From Anabaena catenula FACHB-362 (GTDB taxonomy: Bacteria; Cyanobacteriota; Cyanobacteriia; Cyanobacteriales; Nostocaceae), in the NCBI RefSeq assembly GCF_014698735.1, contig NZ_JACJTQ010000022.1, positions 39,205 through 103,204 of the forward strand: a DNA stretch of 64,000 nt, read 5' to 3'. Below the pieces are notes generated by a model that saw only the letters and a list, made by a program, of their open reading frames with translations, was not told where the DNA came from and did not search any database. Made by a program: the position numbers and the translations under genes. Below are positions 36,743 through 46,016 of this stretch, in pieces. Numbering within the stretch: the stretch's first letter is position 1; every line of letters begins with the position of its first letter.

Positions 36743-37312
36743 ATGAATGTTCAAGAACTTTTAGCTAAGTACGCAACAGGTCAGAGAAGCTTTAGCTGCA
36801 TTGCGTTACCAGGAGCAAATCTTCAAGGAGTCAACTTGGGTGGTGTAGACTTCGGTCGAGCAGATTTAAGAGGAGCAAATCTGACAGCAGCTTCCTTAAG
36901 TGGAGCTAATTTGAGTAAAGCCAATCTTCAAGGAGCAACATTAGAAAGAGCGCATTTATCGGAAGTTATTCTCTGTGGTGCTAATTTAACTCAAGCTATA
37001 TTGAAAACTGCTTATTTAAATGAATCAGACCTCAGCGGTGCATTGTTAACTGGTGCTAATTTGTCCGATGCTAATTTACACATGGCCTCAATTTCAGCCG
37101 CTAACTTACAGGGTGCAAACCTGAGTGGTGCGAAAATGGGGGGTGTGAGAATGTGGAAAGCAAATTTGCAAAATGCTGATTTAACTGGTGCTGACTTAAG
37201 TGAAGCAAATTTGTGTGAGGTGAATTTGACAGGAGCTAATTTAGATGACACAGATATGAGTGAAACCTTTCTAACAGGGGCAATTATGCCAGATGGTAGC
37301 ATTCATAGTTGA
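36743..37312 (+). CDS. Pentapeptide-repeat protein
   Basis: 189 residues. After a 20-residue lead (NVQELLAKYATGQRSFSC) it is almost entirely A-(N/D)-L-x-x pentapeptides from IALPGANLQGVNLGG to LDDTDMSETF, about 28 units, predicting one right-handed quadrilateral beta-helix. No signal peptide and no other domain. Function unknown; such proteins may bind DNA-processing enzymes or act structurally. It lies 19 bases after the TetR frame on the same strand. Confidence 0.92.
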   Translation: MNVQELLAKYATGQRSFSCIALPGANLQGVNLGGVDFGRADLRGANLTAASLSGANLSKANLQGATLERAHLSEVILCGANLTQAILKTAYLNESDLSGALLTGANLSDANLHMASISAANLQGANLSGAKMGGVRMWKANLQNADLTGADLSEANLCEVNLTGANLDDTDMSETFLTGAIMPDGSIHS

Positions 37313-37613
37313 GATTTTCAGATTTAACAGATAAGGTGTGTAACCCTGGGAATTAATTGCTAGGTCGGTTAGCATTATCTAGACTTGGGGGTTTGAAAAA
37401 TTGCGGTGAACTCAAATCCTGCTTGTCTAGTCAGCACCAACATATGTGTTATTACAGTATTTTAGCGATCGCTTACTTAACGATAAACTTTTTGATTTAA
37501 GCTAAGTAGGTGAAAAGAAATCAAACTATCTTAAGTAAGATCACAAATTTTCAAATTAGCTCTTTATCAGTTAATTATCCTCAGCCACAATCACATCTAG
37601 ACTATAAATAAAT
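37313..37613. other. Intergenic region, no gene seen
   Basis: 301 AT-rich bases between convergent genes. One GCGATCGC site lies near 37465-37472. No open frame, RNA or clear hairpin was found. Confidence 0.5.
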
Positions 37614-38084
37614 TTATTGTAAGTTTTTCCTAATATTCCTCCCGTCAAGTCCTTCTTGAACCCATCTTAGACACTCATATTCTGATGAGAACAATTTTGG
37701 CGCTGCTAGATTATTTAAAAATTCGGGTGGATAATGGTCATAGAAAAATTTATTTTTTTCCTTAAACACAATTATTAAATTGTGGCGATAAACGTAGCGC
37801 GATCTAAAACCATCTTCATAACTGATAAACTCTGCATTGATGTCAATATGTTCTTGGGCAATATCAACAATATTTCTGATACTAATTCCATACACTTTAG
37901 CAGGATTTTCCACCTTATGAAAATGGCTTTTTCGTCCAATTTCTGACAATAGTTTGTATGAAAAAATTTCGTAATTATCTACTTTACCAAAAATAAATGG
38001 AATGATCAGATATCCTTTGTAGGAAACTGAGCTTTCATATAGAAGCCGATTCATCTCACCGTCTTTTGGCCTAAATTCTTCCAT
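37614..38084 (-). CDS. Hypothetical protein
   Basis: 156 residues with no signal peptide or membrane segment. It is rich in aromatic and charged residues: SSVSYKGYLIIPFIFGKVDN, IFSYKLLSEIGRKSHFHKVE, KFFYDHYPPEFLNNLAAPKL and CLRWVQEGLDG. It looks like a small alpha/beta protein. I do not recognise a family. Codon use is AT-rich like its accessory neighbours. Monocistronic. Confidence 0.6.
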   Translation of the reverse strand: MEEFRPKDGEMNRLLYESSVSYKGYLIIPFIFGKVDNYEIFSYKLLSEIGRKSHFHKVENPAKVYGISIRNIVDIAQEHIDINAEFISYEDGFRSRYVYRHNLIIVFKEKNKFFYDHYPPEFLNNLAAPKLFSSEYECLRWVQEGLDGRNIRKNLQ

Positions 38085-38200
38085 AATCTTACCTAAAATC
38101 TATATACCAATATAAAACATATTTTGTACTTGGTATCCATAACACTTGATGGTTTATACTTAAAGCCAACCAATTTAGTGTCAGTTACTAGTTATAATTA

Positions 38201-39055
38201 CTACCAAAGAGTCAGTTGACTAGGTGGCTGGTTAAGGTTGTTCCAAGGTAAAGAGGGAACTGTTACACCGCTTTGTTCTAATAGCTGTTGGAAATAACGG
38301 GCATTATGAGGAGACATATCTTCTGTAGGACAATGGACAAAGAAATAAATCCGCACTCCCGCTTTTAACCACTGCTGGATCTGTATTACCCATTCTTCCA
38401 TAAACTGCTGATTAACTGACAACTGCGGATGAGAAATAAAGCGAATCAAAGTAAAAGGTGCTGTAACACTAAATTGCACTGGTAGCTGAGGTTTACGCCG
38501 TTCTGATGCTAATTGTGGGTCATCATCTCCACTGTAAATAGGGCGTGAGTCTAACAACACTCTCCCCACCTCTAACTTCTCTAACAGTGTTGTCAAATTA
38601 CTCCTATGGGGTTGTTGAAACCAGTCAGGATGTCTTACTTCTAGGGCTAGAGGTACATCTCTACTAGGCCAAGCTTCCAGAAAAGCCGCTAAATCATCCA
38701 GTAATGCAGGTGAGTAACTGGGCGGTAGTTGGGCAAAGATTGGTCCCAAATGCTTACCCAAAGGACGCATTTTATCTAAAAATTGTAAAGCATCAGGGAT
38801 GTGGGGTCGCAATAATTTTTGATGGGTGATGTCTCGCGGTAATTTCAAGCAAAATTCAAAACCTGGCGGTGTTTCTGTAGTCCAACGGGTAACGGTTTCT
38901 GGGTTAGGTACAGCGTAGAAAGTGGTATTACCTTCCACTGTAGTGAAGCGACGACTGTAAAGATGTAGAAAGTCAGTGGTGCGAGTTCCTGGGGGATAGA
39001 GTTCGCCCACCCAACCTTTATATGCCCAAACTGCACATCCGATATAAAAGTTCAC
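38201..39055 (-). CDS. DUF72 (YecE-like) family protein
   Basis: 284 residues with the DUF72 TIM-barrel pattern: IGCAVWAYKGWVGELYPPGT, FTTVEGNTTFYAVPNPETV, FCLKLPRDITH, LGPIFAQLPPSYSP, LALEVRHPDWF near 140 and a late YFFVHCPTEDMSPHNA(R). Members may be metal-dependent TIM-barrel enzymes, but no reaction is established that I know of. Complete and unremarkable. Confidence 0.9.
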   Translation of the reverse strand: MNFYIGCAVWAYKGWVGELYPPGTRTTDFLHLYSRRFTTVEGNTTFYAVPNPETVTRWTTETPPGFEFCLKLPRDITHQKLLRPHIPDALQFLDKMRPLGKHLGPIFAQLPPSYSPALLDDLAAFLEAWPSRDVPLALEVRHPDWFQQPHRSNLTTLLEKLEVGRVLLDSRPIYSGDDDPQLASERRKPQLPVQFSVTAPFTLIRFISHPQLSVNQQFMEEWVIQIQQWLKAGVRIYFFVHCPTEDMSPHNARYFQQLLEQSGVTVPSLPWNNLNQPPSQLTLW

Positions 39056-39164
39056 AAAATAAGTCGCTTTGATATGTTCTATTCAATTGTACAAGTAGTT
39101 AAAAAACATTGACTCTTGCTAGTATTGTATCAAGATTATACTAACTCAATAAATTAGTAATTTT

Positions 39165-39599
39165 ATGCCAAGAAAAGAACAGGGTTGGGTGACATTTCAA
39201 ACCTCAGAAGAGGAGAAAAAGATTTTAGAGGAATTCTGTCAGCACTCTCAGCGAACTAAAACTGAGATTTTGCGGGAATTAGTACGTGGTCTTAATAAAT
39301 ACTCTTCACCGCCAACATCGCTACCAACTGCACAAGAAAAAGTGGAAACTCACACTTATGAGTTGGAAATTATTAATTCCAAAAAACCATTAAAAGTTAG
39401 TTCACGCAATGTTCTTAAGGGAGTTGTGAAACGAGTTACTACAGGAACTGTGAATACTGAAGTGACTCTAGAGATTGTTCATAAGGTTGAGTTAACTTCC
39501 ATGATTACCAGAGTTTCGGCTGAGGAGTTAGAATTGGTTGAGGGTTCAGAAGCTTATGCTGTGATTAAATCTAATGATATTGTCATTGCTAAAGAATAG
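39165..39599 (+). CDS. Ribbon-helix-helix plus TOBE/Mop domain protein
   Basis: 144 residues. The N-terminus (WVTFQTSEEEKKILEEFCQH, then TKTEILRELVRGL) looks like a ribbon-helix-helix DNA-binding domain. Residues 75-144 (LKVSSRNVLKGVVKRVTTGT, TEVTLEIV, LTSMITRVSAEELELVEGSE) form a Mop/TOBE molybdate- or oxyanion-binding domain. The combination suggests a compact molybdate- or tungstate-responsive regulator built on RHH rather than the ModE winged helix. No mod transport genes are adjacent. Confidence 0.75.
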   Translation: MPRKEQGWVTFQTSEEEKKILEEFCQHSQRTKTEILRELVRGLNKYSSPPTSLPTAQEKVETHTYELEIINSKKPLKVSSRNVLKGVVKRVTTGTVNTEVTLEIVHKVELTSMITRVSAEELELVEGSEAYAVIKSNDIVIAKE

Positions 39600-39637
39600 A
39601 GAAAGATGTAAAACAACCTTCTTAAAATCCAACAAAA

Positions 39638-39657
39638 ACGGGAAATTGCTTTCCCGT
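39638..39657. terminator. Hairpin with A/T tract between convergent genes
   Basis: ACGGGAAA (39638-39645) and TTTCCCGT (39650-39657) form a perfect 8 bp stem with a 4-base loop. On the minus strand it is followed by TTTTTGTTGG, which fits an intrinsic terminator for leftward transcription from the DUF427 gene. It also lies 39 bases after the RHH-TOBE stop. Confidence 0.6.
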
Positions 39658-39710
39658 CTCATAACGACAATTTTTGAATTTGGAAATGGATAAATAAGCT
39701 CATCCAAATT

Positions 39711-39728
39711 AGTCGGTTTTAACCGACT
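39711..39728. repeat. Perfect 18-bp palindrome
   Basis: AGTCGGTTTTAACCGACT is a perfect hairpin. It is followed by CAGGGAATTTATTCCCTG (39741-39758), a second palindrome. Paired hairpins like these recur near mobile elements in cyanobacterial genomes. Function here is unknown. Confidence 0.65.
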
Positions 39729-39791
39729 TTAGGTATTAGACAGGGAATTTATTCCCTGGCTAAACGAATGCCTATGATAATTTAAGTTAGT

Positions 39792-40073
39792 CTAAGCTTC
39801 GACTTTTACACCTTTCCAGAAGGCAATATAACCTTCTATATTTTTAGCTTTTTCTTTGGTGCTGGGGTAGTACCAAGCGGCATCTTTGTTGACTTGTCCA
39901 TCAACTTCAACACTGTAGTAACTAGCAACTCCTTTCCAAGGACAAGTGGTGTGGGTGTTGCTATCGGTAAAATACTGTTTGTTAATAGCGTCAGCAGGGA
40001 AGTAATGATTTCCTTCGACGACTACTGTGTTATCGCTTTCGGCTAAAACTGTACCGTTCCAAGTTGCTTTCAT
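39792..40073 (-). CDS. DUF427 domain protein
   Basis: 93 residues, the whole DUF427 domain: MKATWNGTVLAESDNTVVVE, GNHYFPADAINKQYF, CPWKGVASYYSVEVDGQVNK, DAAWYYPSTKEKAKNIEGYI and AFWKGV. Small beta-rich protein family of unknown function, common in cyanobacteria. Complete. Confidence 0.93.
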   Translation of the reverse strand: MKATWNGTVLAESDNTVVVEGNHYFPADAINKQYFTDSNTHTTCPWKGVASYYSVEVDGQVNKDAAWYYPSTKEKAKNIEGYIAFWKGVKVEA

Positions 40074-40217
40074 AATGAGGATTGAAAAAAGTTCACAATT
40101 ATTATTGTGACATTTTTAGGTGATTACTAGCTGGTGATTAGAAAATTCATGGAAAGAGGCTAAGATTACCATTTATTTGCGTGATATACTGAATTTTGTG
40201 ATAATTTTTGCGAAATA

Positions 40218-40247
40218 GCGATAGCGCTGCTGCAAGCAGTTCGCAAC
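40218..40247. repeat. Dispersed repeat at the truncated 5' edge of the first HEAT gene
   Basis: GCGATAGCGCTGCTGCAAGC followed by AGTTCGCAAC: a GC-rich element in AT-rich DNA, of the dispersed-repeat type of Nostoc. It lies 42 bases before the remaining 5' end of the first HEAT-repeat gene, where the N-terminal domain found in the other three copies is missing. Confidence 0.55.
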
Positions 40248-40288
40248 TGTGGAAATAATATTTACGTCTACTTATTTATAGTAAATTT

Positions 40289-41661
40289 ATGGAACTAGAA
40301 GATTTTTCAGAAACAGCAATTGAAGATTGGGACTTTTTCTTACCCAGAAACCATAAAAATCAACCGATAGAAAACAAACAATACCGCATTTTTCAACCTG
40401 AATGGCAATCAATAATATTATTATGGTTTGAAAATAACGAGATACCGAAAGTAGAAAAAGAGGCATTTATTCAAGCACTGATTAATTTTGAAGATGGTTG
40501 TGTGCAATATGAAGGTAAAGGTTTTTATGGGTATCAAGCCTATTTTTTAGCGGCGGCGGCAATTGATAATTTTCAAGAATGTGAGCAAGCGGATGAAATA
40601 GTCGAACAAATTGTTAACTGGAAATTAGATAATAGTTTTAGCTGTATTCAAGATAAAATTACAGACGCACTGCAAAAAACAGACAAAATAAAAGCTGTTA
40701 GTGTTTTAGAAACCATACTATCTACATCAAAAGATGAAGAAAATTTTGGAAAAATAGCTGATATCTTGTGTGAAATAAACTTTGTAAATACCCCATCTAT
40801 TAATGCTTTAATTCAAATCATCAATACATCTATTAATGCTTTAATTCAAATCATTAATACATCTAATAATGAAGAAATTATTTATGAATCTGTTTTTATC
40901 TTAAAGAAGGCAATTTCTCGTAATCAAACAATGATTGATTCTTTATTAGAACTTATACAAATCTCACAGGGTGAAGATAGGCATGAGAGACTGATTAGTT
41001 TGTTAGAAAAAATCTACTCTGATATTGAAAAAACTATTGCTGCTTTAGTACAACTTATTCATCGGTTTCAGAATGAGTCTATATTTTTTGAAGTTGCTAG
41101 ATGTTTAGGAAATATAGGTGCTGACAATCAAGAAGCTATCAATGCTTTAGTGCAACTTTTAGAAATATCCCAAGATCGGTCCACACTTTCTCAAATAGCT
41201 AAAAGTTTAGGATATATAGGTAATGAAGAAGCTATTAATGCTTTGGTAAGACTTATAGACACATCCCAATCTGAACTTGTCCAGGTTTATGCAGCTTATA
41301 GCCTACAAGAAATAGATCCTGATAATGAAAAGGCTATTGCTGCTTTAGTTCATGTATTAGATACATCACAAAATGATCTTCTTCGTTGTGATATAGCTAA
41401 TAGTTTAAAAAATATAGATTCTGTGATAATGAAAAAGCTATTACAGCTTTACTACAAATTATGAAAATATCAAAGGATGAGGACACTCGTTCTCGAGCAA
41501 CTGTCAGCCTAAACAAAGTATGCAATGATAAAAAGTATAAATCCCTCGTAATTCAAGCCTATAGTCATTATCAGCTAGATAATCAAGAGTATGATCTAAT
41601 TTGGAAATGGTCACAAAATATGACCTACCCTGAATTTTATCAAGCTTGGCATCAGTCCTGA
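40289..41661 (+). pseudogene. HEAT-repeat array paralog 1 (N-truncated and frameshifted)
   Basis: The frame begins at ELEDFSETAIEDWDFFLPRN, aligned with about residue 68 of the other copies, so the first 65-70 residues are lost. It then follows the family: FQPEWQSIILLWFENNEIPK, GKGFYGYQAYFLAAAAIDNF, about seven HEAT-type units, then a frame change near 41420-41425 (an extra two bases, or one lost). The shifted frame continues MKISKDEDTRSRATVS and ends with the family tail (DLIWKWSQNMTYPEFYQAWH). Both lesions suggest decay, although two separate products could still be made. Confidence 0.8.
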
Positions 41662-41707
41662 TTCGTTATTCTTGTAGTTCAATTTATCAAAATTGTTTTC
41701 TACTAAT

Positions 41708-43624
41708 ATGCACAACCAAAGTTTAATAGAACTCAAAGTCAAATTAGGAAAATTAGCTCAAGCAGTTCTAGATAGAAAAGCCAGTCGGTTTAGATTAAAT
41801 GAATACTTAGGAATAAGTGACGATGAAAACTCATTACTAAAATTAGCATTAAACTTAGGTTGGTTAAATCAGGTAGGCAGAGATACAGAGAAAAGAACTA
41901 TTTATGCTTTTGCTAATGCTTACTTGGCAGAAAATTTAGCGGCAATAGCGATTGATAATTGGGACTTTTTCTTACCCAGAAGCCATAAAAATAAACCAAT
42001 AGAAAATAAACGATATCGGATTTTTGAACCAGAATGGAAACAAACAATATTGTTGTGGTTTGAGCGGAAAGATATACCTAAAGAGGAAAAAGAGGCATTT
42101 ATTCAAGCCCTGATAGATTTTGAAGATGGCTGTGTGAAATATTTCGGGAAAGGTTTTTATGGCTATCAAGCTTATTTTTTAGCTGCTGGGGCAATTGCTA
42201 AATTTAAAGAATGCGATCAAGCAGATAAAATAGTTAAGCAGATTGTTAAGTGGGAAGTAAATAATTGTCGTTTTAGCAGTATTCAAGAGCAAGCCATAGC
42301 AACACTACAAGAAACGGATCGGAAAAAAGCTATTTCCATTCTAGTGCAACTTGTGGATAAATCAGATACTCTTACCCAACGTAGTCAGGCGGCTGAAAGC
42401 CTATGGAAAATAGACCCTGAGAATGAAAAAGCGGAAGTAGGATTTCGTTATAGTGTATTAGGAGGGTATGGATCTGGATTTCTAGTTGATGATAATGACT
42501 TATTGGATGATAACACTATTAACCAGTCGGCTAAAAGTAGACAAAAAATAACCTCTGGGGATGAAACAGAAATCTTCGCTTTAGTGCAAATTTTATCTGA
42601 ATCAAAATCTGAAGATGCCCTTGTTTCAGCAATTAGAAGATTAGGAGAAATAGCCACTGGTAATGAAACAGCAATCGCAGCTTTAGTAAAATTCATAGAT
42701 ATATCAGAATCTGAGTTGATACTGAGGCGAACGGCTGAAAACTTAGAAAAAATAGATCCTGGTAATGAAAAAGTGATCTCAGCCTTAGTACAACTCCTGA
42801 ATACAGCACAGCACAAGTTAGGACGTAGGCAAGCGGCTGAAAGTTTAGGAAAGATAGGTAGCACTGGCAATGAAAAAGCGATCGCTACTTTAGTGCAATT
42901 CTTATCTGAATCGCAGGATGAGTACATCCGTCAGCATATGGCTGATAGCTTAGGGATGATAGACGGTAATGGCAAGGAAAAAGCTATCACAGCTTTAGTA
43001 CAACTCCTAGATAAAACACAGAATGAGGATATCCGTAAATACATAGTTAATAGCTTAGGTTTAATAGGTATTGACAATGAAAAAGTGATTGCAACTTTAG
43101 AGCAACTCCTGGATATATCACAGGATGAAAATACCCGTTTGCAGATAGCTTATAGCTTATACAGAATAGCTCCTGGTAATGAAAAAGTCATCCCAACTTT
43201 AGAGCAGTTTCTAGATACATCACAGGACAAGGATAAACGTTTCCAGGCAGCTTATAACTTAGGGAAAATAAACCCTGGCAATGCAAAAGCAATATCCACT
43301 TTAGAGCAGTTTCTAGATATATCACCGGATGAGGACAAACGTTTACAGGCAGCTTATCGCTTAGAACAAATAGATCCTAGCAATAAAAAAAATATATCCA
43401 ATTTAGTGAAAATTTTTTGTGAATCAGAGAATGATCATACTATGCAGGGCGCAGGTAGCCTGTTAAAAAAGATAGATATAGATCACGGTAATAAGGATCT
43501 ATCTATCCTACTTCAAGCTTTAAATGACACTACTAAACTAGATTATCTCCGGTATGACCTCATCTGGAAATGCGCTCAAAAGATGTCTTACCCAGATTTT
43601 TATCAAGCTTGGCATCAGTCCTGA
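41708..43624 (+). CDS. HEAT-repeat array paralog 2
   Basis: 638 residues from ATG 41708, chosen because copies 3 and 4 start at the same place (M-x-N-x-S-L). An N-terminal domain of about 190 residues (LKLALNLGWLNQVGRDTEKR, WDFFLPRSHKNKPIENKRYR, GKGFYGYQAYFLAAGAI) precedes about ten 36-38 residue HEAT units of the form GNEKAIATLVQFLSESQDEY. The C-terminus ends YDLIWKCAQKMSYPDFYQAW. A non-repeat insert with a Gly-Tyr-rich stretch (GFRYSVLGGYGSGFLVDDND) interrupts the repeats near 245-275. Soluble. The tail resembles that of cyanobacterial NACHT-HEAT proteins. Confidence 0.85.
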   Translation: MHNQSLIELKVKLGKLAQAVLDRKASRFRLNEYLGISDDENSLLKLALNLGWLNQVGRDTEKRTIYAFANAYLAENLAAIAIDNWDFFLPRSHKNKPIENKRYRIFEPEWKQTILLWFERKDIPKEEKEAFIQALIDFEDGCVKYFGKGFYGYQAYFLAAGAIAKFKECDQADKIVKQIVKWEVNNCRFSSIQEQAIATLQETDRKKAISILVQLVDKSDTLTQRSQAAESLWKIDPENEKAEVGFRYSVLGGYGSGFLVDDNDLLDDNTINQSAKSRQKITSGDETEIFALVQILSESKSEDALVSAIRRLGEIATGNETAIAALVKFIDISESELILRRTAENLEKIDPGNEKVISALVQLLNTAQHKLGRRQAAESLGKIGSTGNEKAIATLVQFLSESQDEYIRQHMADSLGMIDGNGKEKAITALVQLLDKTQNEDIRKYIVNSLGLIGIDNEKVIATLEQLLDISQDENTRLQIAYSLYRIAPGNEKVIPTLEQFLDTSQDKDKRFQAAYNLGKINPGNAKAISTLEQFLDISPDEDKRLQAAYRLEQIDPSNKKNISNLVKIFCESENDHTMQGAGSLLKKIDIDHGNKDLSILLQALNDTTKLDYLRYDLIWKCAQKMSYPDFYQAWHQS

Positions 43625-43669
43625 TTCATTATTTGTGTAGCCTGAGTTGTAAGTAAATCTTAAACCAAT

Positions 43670-45970
43670 ATGCAAAATGAAAGTTTAAAAGAACTCAAGA
43701 TAAAACTCGGAAAATTAGCTCAAGCAGCTATAGATAGAAAAGCCAGTATTTTTAGATTAAATGAATACTTAGGAACAAGTGATGATGAAAACTCATTGCT
43801 AAAATTAGCATTAAACTTAGGTTGGTTAAATCAGGTAGGCAGAGATACAGAGAAAAGAACTATTTATGCTTTTGCTAATACTTCTTTAGCAGAAAATTTA
43901 GCAGTAAAAGTGATTGATGATTGGGACTTTTTCTTACCTAGGAACCATAAAAATCAACCAATAGAAAATCAGCGATATCGAATTTTTGAACCAGAATGGA
44001 AACAAACAATATTGTTGTGGTTTGGGCGTAAAGATTTACCGAAAGAGGAAAAAGAGGCATTCATTCTAGCACTGAGGGCTTTTGAAGATGGCTGTGTGAA
44101 ATATGAAGGTAAAGGTTTTTATGGCTATAGAGCTTATTTTCTAGCGGCTGCGGCAATTGCTAAATTTGAAGAATGCGATCAAGCCGATAAAATAGTCAAG
44201 CGGATTGTTAATTGGAAATTAAATTATTCTCGTTTTATGATTATTCAAGAGGAAGCCACGTTAGCGCTGCAAGAAACGAATCGGACAAAAGCTATTTCCG
44301 TTGTAGTGCAACTTCTGGATACATTACAGGATGAATATAGCCGTAATTTCCAGGTGGCTAAAAGTTTATGGGATATATACCCTCATAAAGACCGCTTAAG
44401 TAGTATTAGTTATGATTGTTGCCATCTGGCTGAATGCTTAGAGAATATAGACCCTGGCAATAAAAAATCCATAGCAGTTTTAGTGGAACTCTTGGATACA
44501 TTACTAGATGATTTAACTCGCTGGCTGGCGGCTGAAAGCTTAGGAAATATAGACCCTGGCAATGAAAAATCTATAGCAGTTTTAATACAAATACTAGACA
44601 CATCAAGGTCTGAGCATGCTTCTTACTTTGCCGCTAGAAGCTTAAGGAATATAGGCAGTGGCAATAAAAAAGTGATCCCAGCTTTAGCGCAACTCCTAGA
44701 TCCATTAGAGGAAGAAGATGAGTTCACCCCTTCGCATACGACTAAAAGCTTAGAGAATATAGATCCCAATAATGAAAAAACTATCGCCGTTTTAGCGCAA
44801 TCCCTGGATACATTAGATAACAATCACACCCGTGGTTATTTGGTTTATATTTTAGGGAGAATAGGCAATAACAATGAAAAAGCCATTGCCGCTTTAATAA
44901 AATTGCTGGATACATCAAAGGATGATTCCACCCGTTTGCAGGCGGCTAAAACCTTAGGGAAAATAGGCAATAACAATGAAAAAGCCATTGCCGCTTTAGT
45001 AAAACTGCTAGGCACATCAAAGGATATCCGCATCCGTTTTGAGGCGTGTAAAAGCTTAGAGAAAATAGACCCTAGCAATCAAAAAGCAATCATTTTCCAA
45101 TCGGCTTATAGGTCAGGGGAAATAGTTACTGGCAATGAAAAAGCGATTGCAGCTTTAGCGCAACTTCTGGATACATCACAGGATGAGTATACCCGTTGTC
45201 AGGTGGCTTATAAGTTAGGAGAAATAGGCATTGGCAATCAAGAAGCAATTTCCGCTTTAGTAAAATTGCTGGATGATGATTCCACCCGTTTCCAGGCGTG
45301 TAAAAGCTTAGGGAAAATAGATCCTGGCAATGAAACAGCAATAACAGCTTTAGTGCAACTTTTGGATACATCAAAGGATGATTCCACCCGTTTGCAGGCG
45401 GTTGAAAGCTTAGGGGAAATAGTTACTGGCAATGAAAAAATTATCGCCGCTTTAGCGCAACTTCTGGATACATCACAGGATGAGTCTACCCGTTATCAGG
45501 TGGCTTATAAGTTGGGAGAAATAGGCATTGGCAATGAAACACCAATAACAGCTTTGGTGCAAATCCTCGATACATCACAGAATGAAGATACCCGTTTGCA
45601 GGCGGCTGAAAGCTTAGGGAAAATAGATCCTGGCAATCAAACAGCAATAGCAGCTTTAGCGCAACTTCTGGATACATCACCGTATGAAGAATACATTCAA
45701 TGGGCAGCTGAAAGCTTAGGGAAAATTGGCATTGGCAATGAAATAGCGATTGCAGCTTTAGTGCAACTTTTGGATACATCACAGAATAAGTACATCCGTC
45801 AAGAGGCAGTTAAAAGCTTACGGAAAATAGACCCTGGTAATAAAGATGGAAGTGTGTTACTTCAAGCCTTACGTCGCTATGAGTTAGATCGTAACTGCTA
45901 TCATCTGATCTGGAAATACGCTCAAAAGATGTCCTACCCAGATTTTTATCAAGCTTGGCATCAGTCCTGA
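43670..45970 (+). CDS. HEAT-repeat array paralog 3
   Basis: 766 residues with the shared N-terminal domain (LKELKIKLGKLAQAAIDRKA, WLNQVGRDTEKRTIYAFA, WDFFLPRNHKNQPIENQRYR). About fifteen HEAT units follow, of which several near the C-terminus are almost identical at the DNA level (45127-45375 against 45421-45570). One unit is cut to half length (QKAIIFQSAYRSGEI) and another lacks several residues (KLLDDDSTRFQA), signs of recent unequal exchange. The family tail WKYAQKMSYPDFYQAWHQS ends it. It starts 45 bases after copy 2. Confidence 0.87.
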   Translation: MQNESLKELKIKLGKLAQAAIDRKASIFRLNEYLGTSDDENSLLKLALNLGWLNQVGRDTEKRTIYAFANTSLAENLAVKVIDDWDFFLPRNHKNQPIENQRYRIFEPEWKQTILLWFGRKDLPKEEKEAFILALRAFEDGCVKYEGKGFYGYRAYFLAAAAIAKFEECDQADKIVKRIVNWKLNYSRFMIIQEEATLALQETNRTKAISVVVQLLDTLQDEYSRNFQVAKSLWDIYPHKDRLSSISYDCCHLAECLENIDPGNKKSIAVLVELLDTLLDDLTRWLAAESLGNIDPGNEKSIAVLIQILDTSRSEHASYFAARSLRNIGSGNKKVIPALAQLLDPLEEEDEFTPSHTTKSLENIDPNNEKTIAVLAQSLDTLDNNHTRGYLVYILGRIGNNNEKAIAALIKLLDTSKDDSTRLQAAKTLGKIGNNNEKAIAALVKLLGTSKDIRIRFEACKSLEKIDPSNQKAIIFQSAYRSGEIVTGNEKAIAALAQLLDTSQDEYTRCQVAYKLGEIGIGNQEAISALVKLLDDDSTRFQACKSLGKIDPGNETAITALVQLLDTSKDDSTRLQAVESLGEIVTGNEKIIAALAQLLDTSQDESTRYQVAYKLGEIGIGNETPITALVQILDTSQNEDTRLQAAESLGKIDPGNQTAIAALAQLLDTSPYEEYIQWAAESLGKIGIGNEIAIAALVQLLDTSQNKYIRQEAVKSLRKIDPGNKDGSVLLQALRRYELDRNCYHLIWKYAQKMSYPDFYQAWHQS

Positions 45971-46016
45971 TTCGTTATTCTTGTAGTTCAATTTATCAAA
46001 AGTATTTTCTACTAAT

